From NCBI RefSeq assembly GCF_003097495.1, contig NZ_QEOP01000002.1:744001-808000 (forward strand): DNA of 64,000 nt, read 5' to 3'. Below are positions 36,961 through 45,173 of the stretch, in pieces (within the stretch, counting starts at the first letter, position 1; every line of letters starts with the position of its first letter). A program made the position numbers and the translations under genes. This DNA is from Amnibacterium flavum (GTDB lineage Bacteria > Actinomycetota > Actinomycetes > Actinomycetales > Microbacteriaceae). Under the pieces are notes generated by a model, which worked only from the letters and a program-made list of their open reading frames with translations, was not told the origin of the DNA and made no database searches.

Positions 36961-37920
36961 ATGGCGAAGCGGGAATCGGGCGCGATCGAAATTCCGGTGG
37001 GCGGGCGGATGGTCCGGTTGAGCAATCCGGACCGCGTCTACTTCCCCGAGATCGGCGCGACCAAGCGCGATCTCCTCGACTACTACCTGTCGGTCGGTGA
37101 CGGCATCGTCCGGGCCCTGCGCGACCGGCCCTGCATGCTGCATCGGTATCCGACGGGGATCGGCGGCGAGAAGGTCCATCAGAAACGGCTGCCCGCGGGC
37201 GCGCCCGAGTGGATGGAAACGGTACGGGTCTTCTTCCCGCGTCACAATCGCAGCGCAGACGAGCTGTGCGTGACCGAGCTGGCGCAGGTCGCGTGGGCCG
37301 TCCAGATGTCTACCGTCGAGTTCCATCCCTGGAACAGCAGGAGGGCCGACACCGAGGCTCCGGATGAGTGGCGCATCGACCTCGACCCCGGTCCGCTCGC
37401 GACCTTCGACGGTGTCCGCCGAGTCGCTCATGTCGCCCAGGAGGTGCTCGACGAGCTCGGAGCGACCGGCTGGCCCAAGACATCGGGAGGGAGCGGCATG
37501 CACATCTATGTGCGCATCCGACCCGATCATGGTTTCGATGACGTCCGCCGGGCCGCCTACGCCTTCGCCCGCGAGGTCGAGCGCCGAGCTCCCCGTGACG
37601 CGACCACAGCCTGGTGGCGCCGGGACCGTGACCCCTCCGCCGTCTTCGTGGACTACAACCAGAACGCACGCGATCACACCATCGCCGCCGCGTACTCGGT
37701 GCGGGGGACACCGCGCGCCACGGTGTCGACGCCCGTCGGCTGGGACGAGGTCGACGACATCGAACCCGATGACTTCACCATCGCGACCGTGCCCGCCCGC
37801 TACGCGCGATTCGGCGACCTGCATGCCGGGATCGACGATGCCGTCTTCGACATCGCACCGCTGCTCGAGTGGGCGGAGCGCGACGGGGCGTCACCTCCCG
37901 ACCCCGAGGACACCGACTGA
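36961..37920 (+). CDS. Stand-alone LigD-type polymerase/primase domain protein
   Basis: A 319-residue archaeo-eukaryotic primase-like polymerase domain (LigD PolDom), which adds nucleotides at DNA ends during non-homologous end joining. The metal aspartates are Asp140 and Asp142 in WRIDLDPGP, with the third acidic residue at Asp231 in VFVDYNQN. The nucleotide-binding histidine is His181 in KTSGGSGMHIYV. There is no ligase or nuclease domain, and no ku gene in the window, so it corresponds to the separately encoded PolDom found in many actinobacteria. ATG 36961 follows a -10 hexamer by 7 nt. A C-terminal acidic tail (DGASPPDPEDTD) ends the protein. Confidence 0.93.
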   Translation: MAKRESGAIEIPVGGRMVRLSNPDRVYFPEIGATKRDLLDYYLSVGDGIVRALRDRPCMLHRYPTGIGGEKVHQKRLPAGAPEWMETVRVFFPRHNRSADELCVTELAQVAWAVQMSTVEFHPWNSRRADTEAPDEWRIDLDPGPLATFDGVRRVAHVAQEVLDELGATGWPKTSGGSGMHIYVRIRPDHGFDDVRRAAYAFAREVERRAPRDATTAWWRRDRDPSAVFVDYNQNARDHTIAAAYSVRGTPRATVSTPVGWDEVDDIEPDDFTIATVPARYARFGDLHAGIDDAVFDIAPLLEWAERDGASPPDPEDTD

Positions 37921-38026
37921 CCGGCGCGACGAACAGACCCTGATCGATGACACTGACCGGTGACCCTGACCGGTGACATCGGCGACGAACCCGGCGCCAC
38001 GCAGACATCGGTCGGTTCGCATCCAC

Positions 38027-38032
38027 CAAGAT
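38027..38032 (+). promoter_or_regulatory. Candidate leaderless -10 element (CAAGAT)
   Basis: CAAGAT ends 6 nt before the ATG at 38039. A GAGG lies too close to the start to act as a normal ribosome site. Confidence 0.35.
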
Positions 38033-38038
38033 CGAGGT

Positions 38039-38497
38039 ATGAGCGACAACAACCCGCACGACGCCGCGGCCTGGAAGCGGCTGTGTTCCCTGATCGACGA
38101 CGATCCCGCGCTCTGGCCGTCGGTCGAAGACGCTCTGACTGAGGGCGACGATGCGTGGGAGGCGCTCATCGGAGGCCTCGACGAGGCCGGGGCCCTCGCC
38201 TACCTCGACGTCTCCGACACCGGAATGGAACTCGTCGACGCACTCGCCGGCCTTCCGCGCGTCTTCGCGATCCAACCCGAGTTCGGTGCGGTCAACGACA
38301 CCGACGACCTCGCCGACGCGATGTCCGCGGCCGACGCAATCCTCGCCGAGTCGGAACTCAGGCTCATCGAGCTCGAAGACGACGACGAAGACGCCCATGC
38401 GCTCGTCGTCGTTCCCGCTGCCGCGGTCGACGAGATCCGCTCCCTCGCCGTCGACCTGGAGAAGGAGGTCGTCGCCATGGATCGGGGGAGCAGCTAG
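38039..38497 (+). CDS. Conserved hypothetical protein (possibly DUF6630)
   Basis: A 152-residue acidic, soluble protein. Conserved-looking blocks are WKRLCSLIDDDPALWPSVEDAL, then DEAGALAYLDVSDTGMELVDAL and the Asp/Glu-rich ELRLIELEDDDEDAHALVVV. The sequence recalls the uncharacterised DUF6630 family, but I cannot confirm this. It has no membrane segment or signal peptide. The start at ATG 38039 is supported by the N-terminal similarity pattern and a -10-like hexamer 6 nt upstream. It is convergent with the GntR regulator, only 3 nt between stop codons. No function can be assigned. Confidence 0.7.
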   Translation: MSDNNPHDAAAWKRLCSLIDDDPALWPSVEDALTEGDDAWEALIGGLDEAGALAYLDVSDTGMELVDALAGLPRVFAIQPEFGAVNDTDDLADAMSAADAILAESELRLIELEDDDEDAHALVVVPAAAVDEIRSLAVDLEKEVVAMDRGSS

Positions 38498-38500
38498 ATC

Positions 38501-38866
38501 TCAGGGGGCCGCGCGAAGAGCGGCTGAGACGAATCTCTCCGCATCCTCTGCCGTGATCCCGAGTCGATGCATCCGCTGCGCATAGGCGAGCGCCGCCGCC
38601 TGGGCCTCACGCTCGGCCGCATCACCGCGAGCGATCACGAAGGAGCCGTTCCGACCGCGCGTGTCGATGAATCCGTCCGTCTCGAGCTCCCGATAGGCCT
38701 TGGCGACGGTGTTCGTCGCGAGCCCCAGCTGCTCGGCGAGACCCCTCACCGTCGGAAGCTTCGACCCGCCCGACAGCTCCCCACCGGCTATGCGCTGGGC
38801 GAACCAGGCGCGCACCTGCTCCGACGGCGGGATGGAACTGCTGCTGTCGATCGCGAACGACGTCAT
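38501..38866 (-). CDS. GntR family transcriptional regulator (YtrA-type)
   Basis: A 121-residue GntR-type regulator with an N-terminal winged helix-turn-helix (about residues 12-78: PPSEQVRAWFAQRIAGGELS, KLPTVRGLAEQLGLATNTVA and the wing DGFIDTRGRNGSFV) and a short C-terminal helical tail typical of the YtrA subfamily. ATG 38866 gives the standard FxIDxxSxxPPxEQ opening and lies 6 nt after CAGACT. An in-frame ATG at about 38957 would add 30 unrelated residues and is rejected. It is divergent from the thioredoxin-like/DUF4395 pair with 129 bp between starts, a natural target. YtrA-type regulators often control membrane or transporter genes. Confidence 0.92.
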   Translation of the reverse strand: MTSFAIDSSSSIPPSEQVRAWFAQRIAGGELSGGSKLPTVRGLAEQLGLATNTVAKAYRELETDGFIDTRGRNGSFVIARGDAAEREAQAAALAYAQRMHRLGITAEDAERFVSAALRAAP

Positions 38867-38872
38867 CCGCCC

Positions 38873-38878
38873 AGTCTG
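38873..38878 (-). promoter_or_regulatory. Leaderless -10 element of the GntR gene (CAGACT)
   Basis: On the minus strand CAGACT ends 6 nt before the ATG at 38866. Confidence 0.55.
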
Positions 38879-38983
38879 CCCCGCCGCGCGCACCCGCGGA
38901 ACCGGCTGCGGCGTGCCGGATGCCATCAGGCGTTCCGCGTCGTAACAGTCGGTCATGGATGCCTCGGTTCGGTGGGTTCGCCC

Positions 38984-38989
38984 TAGATT
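38984..38989 (+). promoter_or_regulatory. Leaderless -10 element of the thioredoxin-like gene (TAGATT)
   Basis: TAGATT ends 6 nt before the ATG at 38996, with no ribosome site. Confidence 0.65.
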
Positions 38990-38995
38990 GCTGCG

Positions 38996-39418
38996 ATGGA
39001 ACCCGTCAGCGCGATCCTCGTGATCGTCGGCCTGGTCGTCGCCACGACCGCCGCCGGTGTGCTCTGGCAGGCGCGGACGGGGCGCGCACGGGCCGCCCGA
39101 GCCGATCTCGTCGTCGCGGCGGAGCTCGGCGTCGACGGCGGATTCGGGGCACGGGGCACCCTGCTTCAGTTCTCGGGAGAGTTCTGCTCGACCTGCGGCC
39201 CGACCCGTCGTGTGCTCCGTGAGCTCGCCGAGGGCATCGACGGGGTGGTTCACGTCGATGTCGATGTGACGGCCCGTCCGGACCTCGCCGCACGCTTCAA
39301 CATCCTGCAGACGCCGACCACGTTCGTTCTCGACGCCGACGGGGTCGTGCGCTCGCGCTTCGGAGGCGCGCCCCGGCGCAGCGATGTCGCCGCGAAGCTC
39401 GACGAGCTCGTCAGCTGA
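38996..39418 (+). CDS. Membrane-anchored thioredoxin-like protein
   Basis: A 140-residue protein with an N-terminal hydrophobic helix (ILVIVGLVVATTAAGVLW, about residues 7-24) and a thioredoxin fold. The active site is CSTC (Cys64 and Cys67 in FSGEFCSTCGPTRRVL). The cis-proline loop is seen in ILQTPTTFVLDADG. It should catalyse thiol-disulfide exchange at the membrane face. The next gene, DUF4395, carries its own CLGC motif, and this pair is widely conserved in actinobacteria. That suggests electron transfer across the membrane between them. It starts 6 nt after TAGATT and is divergent from a GntR regulator. Confidence 0.9.
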   Translation: MEPVSAILVIVGLVVATTAAGVLWQARTGRARAARADLVVAAELGVDGGFGARGTLLQFSGEFCSTCGPTRRVLRELAEGIDGVVHVDVDVTARPDLAARFNILQTPTTFVLDADGVVRSRFGGAPRRSDVAAKLDELVS

Positions 39419-39452
39419 CCCCCACCCGTTACCGATCACGAGGAGTCCCGAT

Positions 39453-39947
39453 ATGTCGCAGCAGACGGATTCGACCACGAGGCCGACGACGGGCGAGGGC
39501 ATCGACCCGAGAAGTCCGCGATTCGGTGCCGGCATCACCGCGTTGCTTCTGCTGGCCGACGTATTCCTGGGCCTGGTCGGCGCCGACACGGCGGCGACAC
39601 TCCTCCTCGCCGCGATCGTCGCCCTCTTCGCCTGGGGTGCCTTCGCCGGCGTTCGGCGGCACCCCTACGGAGTGCTCTTCAAATCACTCGTCCGACCTCG
39701 TCTGGCCGCTCCGGCCGAACTGGAGGACCCGGCCCTGCCGACCTTCGCCCAGGGCGTCGGACTCCTGGTGACAGGTGTCGGTCTTGTGCTCGCGCTCATC
39801 GGAGTGCCGTATGCACTCGTCGTCGGTGCAGCCGCGGCGTTCGTCGCCGCTTTCCTCAACTCGGTGTTCGGGTACTGCCTCGGCTGCCAGCTCTACATCC
39901 TGCTGGTCAGGGCCGGCGTCATCCGGGTCAGGACAGTCCGCGCCTGA
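39453..39947 (+). CDS. DUF4395 membrane protein
   Basis: A 164-residue integral membrane protein of family DUF4395 with four helices in two pairs (about residues 26-42, 46-62, 95-117 and 120-150). The last helix holds a CxxC pair in FGYCLGCQLYILLVR, which fits a membrane thiol/disulfide carrier working with the upstream thioredoxin-like protein. ATG 39453 has GAGGAG 8 nt upstream. The gap to the thioredoxin gene is 34 nt, so the two are co-transcribed. A strong bidirectional terminator follows. The redox role is inferred from the cysteines and the conserved pairing. Confidence 0.9.
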   Translation: MSQQTDSTTRPTTGEGIDPRSPRFGAGITALLLLADVFLGLVGADTAATLLLAAIVALFAWGAFAGVRRHPYGVLFKSLVRPRLAAPAELEDPALPTFAQGVGLLVTGVGLVLALIGVPYALVVGAAAAFVAAFLNSVFGYCLGCQLYILLVRAGVIRVRTVRA

Positions 39948-39956
39948 GCGGACGCG

Positions 39957-39994
39957 AAAAAGGCGGGCGACCCTTTCGGGTTGCCCGCCTTTCG
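39957..39994. terminator. Bidirectional intrinsic terminator
   Basis: GGCGGGCGACCC and GGGTTGCCCGCC form a 12-bp stem (one G-U pair) with a TTTC loop, flanked by A5 on the left and T3 on the right. It separates DUF4395 from the convergent CsbD gene. Confidence 0.88.
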
Positions 39995-40010
39995 CGTACT
40001 TCGGCCGGTT

Positions 40011-40181
40011 CTATTTGAAGGCGTCCTTGACCTTCTCGCCGGCCTGCTTGAGGTCCGCCTTGGTCTGGTCGTTGCGTCCTTCGGCAGCGAGGTTCTCGTC
40101 GCCGCGGTGTTCTCCGACCGCTTCCTTGGCCTTGCCCGCGATGTCCTGCGCGGCGTTCTCGATCTTGTCTCCGATGCCCAT
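40011..40181 (-). CDS. CsbD family stress protein
   Basis: A 56-residue CsbD-like protein. It is small, charged and predicted to form helices, with the family pattern KIENAAQDIAGKAKEAVGE and DQTKADLKQAGEKVKDAF. CsbD is a general stress protein in Bacillus subtilis; its biochemical role is unknown. ATG 40181 is chosen because GAGGAGG lies about 5 nt upstream and the product has the usual length. It ends at the bidirectional terminator shared with DUF4395. Confidence 0.93.
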   Translation of the reverse strand: MGIGDKIENAAQDIAGKAKEAVGEHRGDENLAAEGRNDQTKADLKQAGEKVKDAFK

Positions 40182-40498
40182 GGCGCCTCCTCTGTCTCGG
40201 TCCGTCATGCAACGGGTCGATCGTGCTCTCCGGCCCTGAGCGCTCCGTGGGCGAGAAGTGAGAGAAATATGAGAACGACCGCTACCGGCTCCGGCGTGTT
40301 GAATGCGAAAGCCCGCCCTGACCAGGGAGTATGCCGGACATTACCGCGAAATGAGCATTCGGCGCCTATTCAGGAAAGTGCCTCTCATTAGGTGTTCTGC
40401 GCAATCGGTCCTCATAATGGGGGACTGCCACCCGAAGTGCGCAAACACCCGGTTACAACTCTGTGTCCTTCGGCTCTGGCTCATCCGAGGAGGCATCC
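40182..40498. other. Intergenic region of lower GC between CsbD and TM2 genes
   Basis: This 317-bp stretch holds no convincing gene. Its central part (about 40260-40440) is clearly poorer in GC than the rest of the window. A -10-like CATAAT at 40413-40418 may belong to the TM2 gene, and the region upstream of 40181 must hold the CsbD promoter. No perfect palindrome or repeat stands out. Confidence 0.6.
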
Positions 40499-40795
40499 GT
40501 GACCCAGACGGTCGAAGAATTCGCACCAGCGCTCGAGCGCTTCTATCCCCACCAGACCACCCACCCGTTCGACTCGTGGCTCCCGGCCAAGTCGCTGGGT
40601 GTCTCGTACGCACTCATGCTGTTCGGCCTCGTCGGCCTCTTCGGCATCCAGCACTTCTACCTCGGCCGTCCTGTTCGCGGCATCGTCTACCTGTTGACCT
40701 TGGGCGTCTTCGGAATCGGCACCATCGTCGACCTCATCACCATGTACTGGCAGGTGCGCGACATCAACATGCGTCACGCCATCGGCGTCCGCTGA
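40499..40795 (+). CDS. TM2 domain-containing protein
   Basis: A 98-residue membrane protein with a TM2 domain: two helices (about residues 37-55, ALMLFGLVGLFGIQHFYLG, and 60-80, GIVYLLTLGVFGIGTIVDLI) joined by the short GRPVRG turn, with the family signature FGIQHFYLGR...GIVYLLTLGVFGIGTIVDL. The N-terminal about 34 residues are polar and end with the conserved WLPAKSLGVSY. GTG 40499 has a strong GAGGAGG site 6 nt upstream. TM2 proteins have no defined biochemical role. It is upstream of thrS but a separate -10 (TAAAGT at 40853-40858) serves thrS. Confidence 0.92.
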   Translation: MTQTVEEFAPALERFYPHQTTHPFDSWLPAKSLGVSYALMLFGLVGLFGIQHFYLGRPVRGIVYLLTLGVFGIGTIVDLITMYWQVRDINMRHAIGVR

Positions 40796-40852
40796 GACCT
40801 TCCCGGCTCGTTTCACGGGCCTGACCCCGACGGGCGTCCCGACTCCGCGCGG

Positions 40853-40858
40853 CTAAAG
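40853..40858 (+). promoter_or_regulatory. -10 element of thrS (TAAAGT)
   Basis: TAAAGT predicts transcription from about 40865, giving a leader of about 34 nt that contains AAGGAG. No room is left for a T-box. Confidence 0.5.
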
Positions 40859-40898
40859 TGGGGGAGTCCCACCGCGAGCCTCAAGGAGCAGCCGACCC

Positions 40899-42920
40899 GT
40901 GTCCGAAATCGTCAGTCCCTCGCCCGCACCGGTGACCGCGAGCGAGGCGACGACCGGCGCCCAGCTCTTCGAAGGGCAGCGCTCCATCGTGGCGATGCGC
41001 GTCGACGGCGCGCTCCTCGATCTGAGCCGTGAAATCCGAGCCGGAGCGGTGGTGACCCCTGTCACCATCGAGTCGCCCGACGGCCTCTACATCCTGCGGC
41101 ACTCCACCGCCCACGTCCTCGCGCAGGCCGTGCAGTCGATCAACCCCGAAGCCAAGCTCGGCATCGGGCCGCCGATCACCGACGGCTTCTACTTCGACTT
41201 CGACGTGGAAGAGCCCTTCACGCCCGAAGACCTCAAGGCCTTCGCGAAGGAGATGGAGCGCATCCAGCGCGCCGGGCAGCGGTTCGAACGTCGGGTCGTC
41301 TCCGAGACCGAGGCGCGCGACCTCTTCGCTGCCGAGCCGTACAAGCTCGAACTGATCGGTCTCAAGGGCTCGGCCGACGACGGCGACAACGGCGAATCCG
41401 TCGAGGTCGGCGGGGGAGAGCTCACCGTCTACGAGAACGTCGACCCCAAGACGGGCGACGTGATCTGGCGGGACCTCTGCCGTGGTCCCCACCTGCCGAG
41501 CACCCGCCTCATCCAGAACGGCTGGGCTCTCAACCGTGTGGCCGCCGCATACTGGCGCGGATCCGAGAAGAACAAGCAGCTCCAGCGCATCTACGGCACC
41601 GCCTGGGCGACCAAGGACGACCTGCGGGCCTATCAGGCGCGCATCGAAGAGGCGCTGAAGCGCGACCATCGCAAGCTGGGAGCAGAGCTCGACCTCTTCT
41701 CGTTCCCCGACGAGATCGGTTCGGGCCTGGCGGTCTTCCACCCCAACGGCGGCATCATCCGCAAGGAGATGGAGGACCACTCGCGCCGACGGCACGAGGA
41801 GGAGGGGTACGACTTCGTCTGGACCCCCCACATCACGAAGTCGACCCTGTACGAGATCTCGGGCCACCTCGACTGGTACGCCGACGGCATGTTCCCCCCG
41901 ATGCACCTCGACGAGGTCGTCCACCCCGACGGTCAGGTCACCCGGCAGGGCGCCGACTACTACCTCAAGCCCATGAACTGCCCGATGCACATCCTCATCT
42001 ACCGGTCGCGGTCGCGCAGCTACCGCGAGCTCCCGATGCGGGCATTCGAGTTCGGCTCCGTCTACCGGTACGAGAAGTCGGGCGTGATCCACGGGCTGAC
42101 CCGTGTCCGCGGCATGACCCAGGACGACGCTCACATCTTCACCTCTCAGGAGGACATGAAGACGGAGCTGACCCGCACGCTGAACTTCGTGCTGTCGCTC
42201 CTGCGCGACTACGGCCTCACCGACTTCTACCTCGAGCTGTCCACCAAGGACCCGGACAAGTACGTCGGATCCGACGAGGTCTGGGAGCAGGCCACCGAGA
42301 CGCTCGCGCAGGTCGCGGCCGAATCGGGTCTCGAGCTGGTCCCCGATCCCGGTGGAGCCGCCTTCTACGGTCCGAAGATCTCGGTGCAGGCCCGCGACGC
42401 GATCGGACGCACCTGGCAGATGTCGACCGTGCAGCTCGACTTCAACCTGCCGGAGCGCTTCGGGCTCGAGTACGCAGCGGCGGACGGCACGCGCCAGCGC
42501 CCCGTCATGATCCATCGTGCGCTGTTCGGCTCCATCGAACGCTTCTTCGGGGTTCTGCTCGAGCACTACGCGGGGGCGTTCCCGGTTTGGTTGTCCCCGG
42601 TGCAGGTCGTCGGCATCCCCGTCGCCGAGGAGTACGCCGACTACCTGAACGACGTCATCCGCGCCTTGAAGAAGTCCGGAGTGCGCGCCGAACTCGACGC
42701 GAGCGACGACCGCATGCAGAAGAAGATCCGCACGCACACCAAGGCCAAGGTCCCGTTCCAGCTCATCGCGGGCGAGGACGACCGAGCAGCCGGCGCCGTC
42801 AGCTTCCGCTTCCGCGACGGCACCCAGCGCAACGGCGTTCCCGTCGACGAGGCCATCGCCCTGATCCGCTCGTCGATCGATTCACACGTTCTCGTGAACG
42901 GGGTTGACGACCTGTCATGA
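40899..42920 (+). CDS. thrS: Threonine--tRNA ligase
   Basis: A 673-residue class II aminoacyl-tRNA synthetase charging tRNA-Thr. The order is a degenerate TGS domain (about residues 15-60), the editing/SAD domain beginning with [12 protein letters not shown] (about residue 68), the catalytic core, and the C-terminal anticodon-binding domain ([18 protein letters not shown] and following). The zinc cysteine is in [13 protein letters not shown] (about residue 361), with motif 2 in [25 protein letters not shown] 40899 has AAGGAG 10 nt upstream. The stop overlaps the HIT gene start (ATGA), forming the thrS-HIT pair seen in mycobacteria (Rv2614c-Rv2613c). Confidence 0.98.
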   Translation: MSEIVSPSPAPVTASEATTGAQLFEGQRSIVAMRVDGALLDLSREIRAGAVVTPVTIESPDGLYILRHSTAHVLAQAVQSINPEAKLGIGPPITDGFYFDFDVEEPFTPEDLKAFAKEMERIQRAGQRFERRVVSETEARDLFAAEPYKLELIGLKGSADDGDNGESVEVGGGELTVYENVDPKTGDVIWRDLCRGPHLPSTRLIQNGWALNRVAAAYWRGSEKNKQLQRIYGTAWATKDDLRAYQARIEEALKRDHRKLGAELDLFSFPDEIGSGLAVFHPNGGIIRKEMEDHSRRRHEEEGYDFVWTPHITKSTLYEISGHLDWYADGMFPPMHLDEVVHPDGQVTRQGADYYLKPMNCPMHILIYRSRSRSYRELPMRAFEFGSVYRYEKSGVIHGLTRVRGMTQDDAHIFTSQEDMKTELTRTLNFVLSLLRDYGLTDFYLELSTKDPDKYVGSDEVWEQATETLAQVAAESGLELVPDPGGAAFYGPKISVQARDAIGRTWQMSTVQLDFNLPERFGLEYAAADGTRQRPVMIHRALFGSIERFFGVLLEHYAGAFPVWLSPVQVVGIPVAEEYADYLNDVIRALKKSGVRAELDASDDRMQKKIRTHTKAKVPFQLIAGEDDRAAGAVSFRFRDGTQRNGVPVDEAIALIRSSIDSHVLVNGVDDLS

Positions 42921-43492
42921 GCGACGAGCTGCCCGACGAGTTCGCGGGAGTCGATGCGCGCCCGACGTCGAGCTATGCGGCAGCGCCCGACGCGTTCCAG
43001 CGGCTCTGGACGCCGCACCGTATGGCCTACATCGCCGCCGGCGGCCAGCCGCCGAGCGACGAGTGCCCCTTCTGCATAGCTCCCACCCTGTCCGATGAGG
43101 ACGCCCTCATCGTCCATCGCGGTACCCACGCGTTCGTTCTGCTCAACCTGTTCCCCTACAACTCCGGGCACTTGCTCGTGTGCCCGTACCGGCATGTTGC
43201 GTTGTATGACGACGCCACCGAGGCCGAGATCGACGAGATCGCGCGGCTCACCCAGACCGCGATGCGGGTCGTGCGGGAGACCGCGAAGACCGACGGGTTC
43301 AACATCGGGATGAACCAGGGACGCGTGGCGGGCGCGGGGATTGCGGACCACCTGCACCAGCACGTCGTGCCCCGGTGGGCGACCGATGCCAACTTCTTCC
43401 CGATCATCGCCGAGACGAAGGCACTGCCTCAGCTGCTCGGCGACGTCCGTCGCGCGGTCGCCGACGCATGGCCGGTCGGCGACCCGGCGTAG
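42917..43492 (+). CDS. HIT family hydrolase
   Basis: A 191-residue histidine-triad protein. The catalytic triad HLHQH is His145, His147 and His149, and zinc-binding CPFC (Cys50, Cys53) precedes the core. Relatives are diadenosine tetraphosphate phosphorylase-type enzymes such as M. tuberculosis Rv2613c, which phosphorolyses Ap4A; coupling with thrS (a source of Ap4A) supports this, but the reaction here is inferred. ATG 42917 overlaps the thrS stop by 4 nt. The TAG stop at 43490-43492 falls inside a -10 hexamer for pdxS. Confidence 0.93.
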   Translation: MSDELPDEFAGVDARPTSSYAAAPDAFQRLWTPHRMAYIAAGGQPPSDECPFCIAPTLSDEDALIVHRGTHAFVLLNLFPYNSGHLLVCPYRHVALYDDATEAEIDEIARLTQTAMRVVRETAKTDGFNIGMNQGRVAGAGIADHLHQHVVPRWATDANFFPIIAETKALPQLLGDVRRAVADAWPVGDPA

Positions 43493-43495
43493 AAT
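43490..43495 (+). promoter_or_regulatory. -10 element of pdxS-pdxT (TAGAAT)
   Basis: TAGAAT, overlapping the HIT stop codon, predicts transcription from about 43502 and an untranslated leader of about 135 nt. Confidence 0.55.
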
Positions 43496-43636
43496 AGCAA
43501 GCCGCGTGGGAACACCGCGCGAGCCGGTCCTCTCCGAGCGTGACGGGGCCGGCGAGACGTCCCGCTCGCGGGACGATTCTCCGTGTGGCCCATCGCCTCG
43601 CGGATGACACCTCATTTCAAGGACAGGCGAAGAACA

Positions 43637-44536
43637 GTGACGGACAGCACCGAGGGTTCGATCGGCACCAGCAGGGTCAAGCGCGGCCTGGCGGAGATGC
43701 TCAAGGGCGGCGTGATCATGGACGTCGTCACCGCCGATCAGGCCAAGATCGCCGAGGAGGCCGGCGCCGTCGCAGTCATGGCGCTCGAGCGCGTCCCCGC
43801 CGACATCCGCGCCCAGGGCGGCGTCGCGCGCATGAGCGACCCCAGCCTCATCGATGACATCGTCGCTTCCGTGTCGATCCCTGTCATGGCGAAGGCCCGC
43901 ATCGGTCACTTCGTCGAGGCGCAGGTGCTCCAGGAGCTGGGCGTCGACTACATCGACGAGTCCGAGGTCCTGTCGCCCGCCGACTACGTGAACCACATCG
44001 ACAAGTGGCCCTTCACCGTGCCGTTCGTGTGCGGTGCGACCAACCTCGGCGAGGCGCTTCGCCGCATCACCGAGGGTGCCGCGATGATCCGGTCGAAGGG
44101 CGAGGCCGGCACCGGGGACGTCTCCGAGGCGACCAAGCACATCCGCACCATCCTCGGCGAGATCCGCACGCTCGCTGCGAAGACCGACGACGAGCTCTTC
44201 GTTGCAGCGAAGGAGCTCCAGGCTCCCTACGACCTCGTCGTCGAGGTGGCGCGCAGCGGCAAGCTCCCCGTCGTCCTGTTCACCGCCGGCGGCGTCGCGA
44301 CCCCGGCCGATGCCGCGCTGATGATGCAGCTCGGCGCCGACGGCGTCTTCGTCGGATCCGGCATCTTCAAGTCGGGCGACCCCGCCAAGCGCGCTGCGGC
44401 GATCGTCAAGGCCACCACGTTCTACGACGACCCCAAGGTCATCGCCGAGGCATCGCGTGGCCTGGGGGAGGCGATGGTCGGCATCAACGTCGCCGACGTC
44501 CCCGCTCCGCACCGCCTCGCCACCCGTGGCTGGTAG
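43637..44536 (+). CDS. pdxS: Pyridoxal 5'-phosphate synthase subunit PdxS
   Basis: A 299-residue PdxS, the synthase barrel that makes pyridoxal 5'-phosphate from ribose 5-phosphate, glyceraldehyde 3-phosphate and ammonia. The Schiff-base lysine is Lys86 in [10 protein letters not shown], with the acidic partner Asp29 in [19 protein letters not shown]. Family motifs [21 protein letters not shown] and [13 protein letters not shown] are intact. GTG 43637 gives the usual N-terminus; the nearest ribosome-like site (AAGGA) is further away than normal. The stop overlaps pdxT by 11 nt, so the two subunits are coupled. Confidence 0.98.
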   Translation: MTDSTEGSIGTSRVKRGLAEMLKGGVIMDVVTADQAKIAEEAGAVAVMALERVPADIRAQGGVARMSDPSLIDDIVASVSIPVMAKARIGHFVEAQVLQELGVDYIDESEVLSPADYVNHIDKWPFTVPFVCGATNLGEALRRITEGAAMIRSKGEAGTGDVSEATKHIRTILGEIRTLAAKTDDELFVAAKELQAPYDLVVEVARSGKLPVVLFTAGGVATPADAALMMQLGADGVFVGSGIFKSGDPAKRAAAIVKATTFYDDPKVIAEASRGLGEAMVGINVADVPAPHRLATRGW

Positions 44537-45146
44537 CACGGCCGACGCATCGGCGGCTCCCACGGTCGGAGTCCTCGCCCTCCAGGGCGACTTCCGCGAG
44601 CACATCGCGGTCATCCGCGGCCTGGGTGCGGAGGCGCGACCGGTGCGCCGCGTCGAGGAACTCGCAGAGGTCGACGGCCTGATCATCCCGGGCGGCGAGT
44701 CGAGCGTCATGGACAAGCTGTCCCGGGCATTCGGGCTCGCCGACCCGCTGAAGGCGGCGATCGCCGGTGGGCTCCCGGTGTACGGGACTTGCGCGGGCCT
44801 CATCATGCTGGCCGATACCGTCCTCGACGCGATCGAAGGCCAGCAGAGTCTCGGCGGACTCGACGTCTCCGTGCGTCGCAATGCCTTCGGCAATCAGCTC
44901 GACTCGTTCGAGACCGATCTCGAGATTCCCGAGTTCGGCGATCCGCCGGTGCACGCCGTGTTCATCCGTGCCCCGATCGTGGAAGAGCTCGGCCCGAAGG
45001 CGACAGCTCTGGCCACGCTCGACGACGGACGAGTCGTCGCAGTGCGCCAGGGCAACCTGATCGGCACCTCGTTCCACCCCGAGATCACGGGCGAGATCCG
45101 CTTCCACCGCCATTTCCTCGACATCGTGCGCGGCGCCTCCGCCTGA
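44526..45146 (+). CDS. pdxT: Pyridoxal 5'-phosphate synthase glutaminase subunit PdxT
   Basis: A 206-residue class I glutamine amidotransferase that feeds ammonia to PdxS. The triad is Cys89 (GTCAGLI), His184 and Glu186 ([10 protein letters not shown]). The oxyanion loop IPGGESS is also present. GTG 44526 is chosen because it overlaps the pdxS stop by 11 nt and gives the standard lead-in before [13 protein letters not shown]. It forms a 12+12 complex with PdxS in characterised species. Confidence 0.97.
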   Translation: MAGSTADASAAPTVGVLALQGDFREHIAVIRGLGAEARPVRRVEELAEVDGLIIPGGESSVMDKLSRAFGLADPLKAAIAGGLPVYGTCAGLIMLADTVLDAIEGQQSLGGLDVSVRRNAFGNQLDSFETDLEIPEFGDPPVHAVFIRAPIVEELGPKATALATLDDGRVVAVRQGNLIGTSFHPEITGEIRFHRHFLDIVRGASA

Positions 45147-45161
45147 GGGGTCTTCGTCCGG

Positions 45162-45167
45162 CACGCT
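45162..45167 (+). promoter_or_regulatory. Candidate leaderless -10 element (CACGCT)
   Basis: CACGCT ends 6 nt before the ATG at 45174. The hexamer is weak but spacing matches the other cases and no ribosome site is present. Confidence 0.4.
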
Positions 45168-45173
45168 GGACCG

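Noticed and set aside
31277-40800. Genomic island or prophage integrated at the tRNA cluster
   Set aside because: No integrase, transposase, phage or conjugation genes are present, and codon use looks like the rest of the window. The duplicated tRNA ends are noted separately.
40861-40899. T-box riboswitch before thrS
   Set aside because: The leader from the predicted promoter is only about 34 nt, too short for a T-box.
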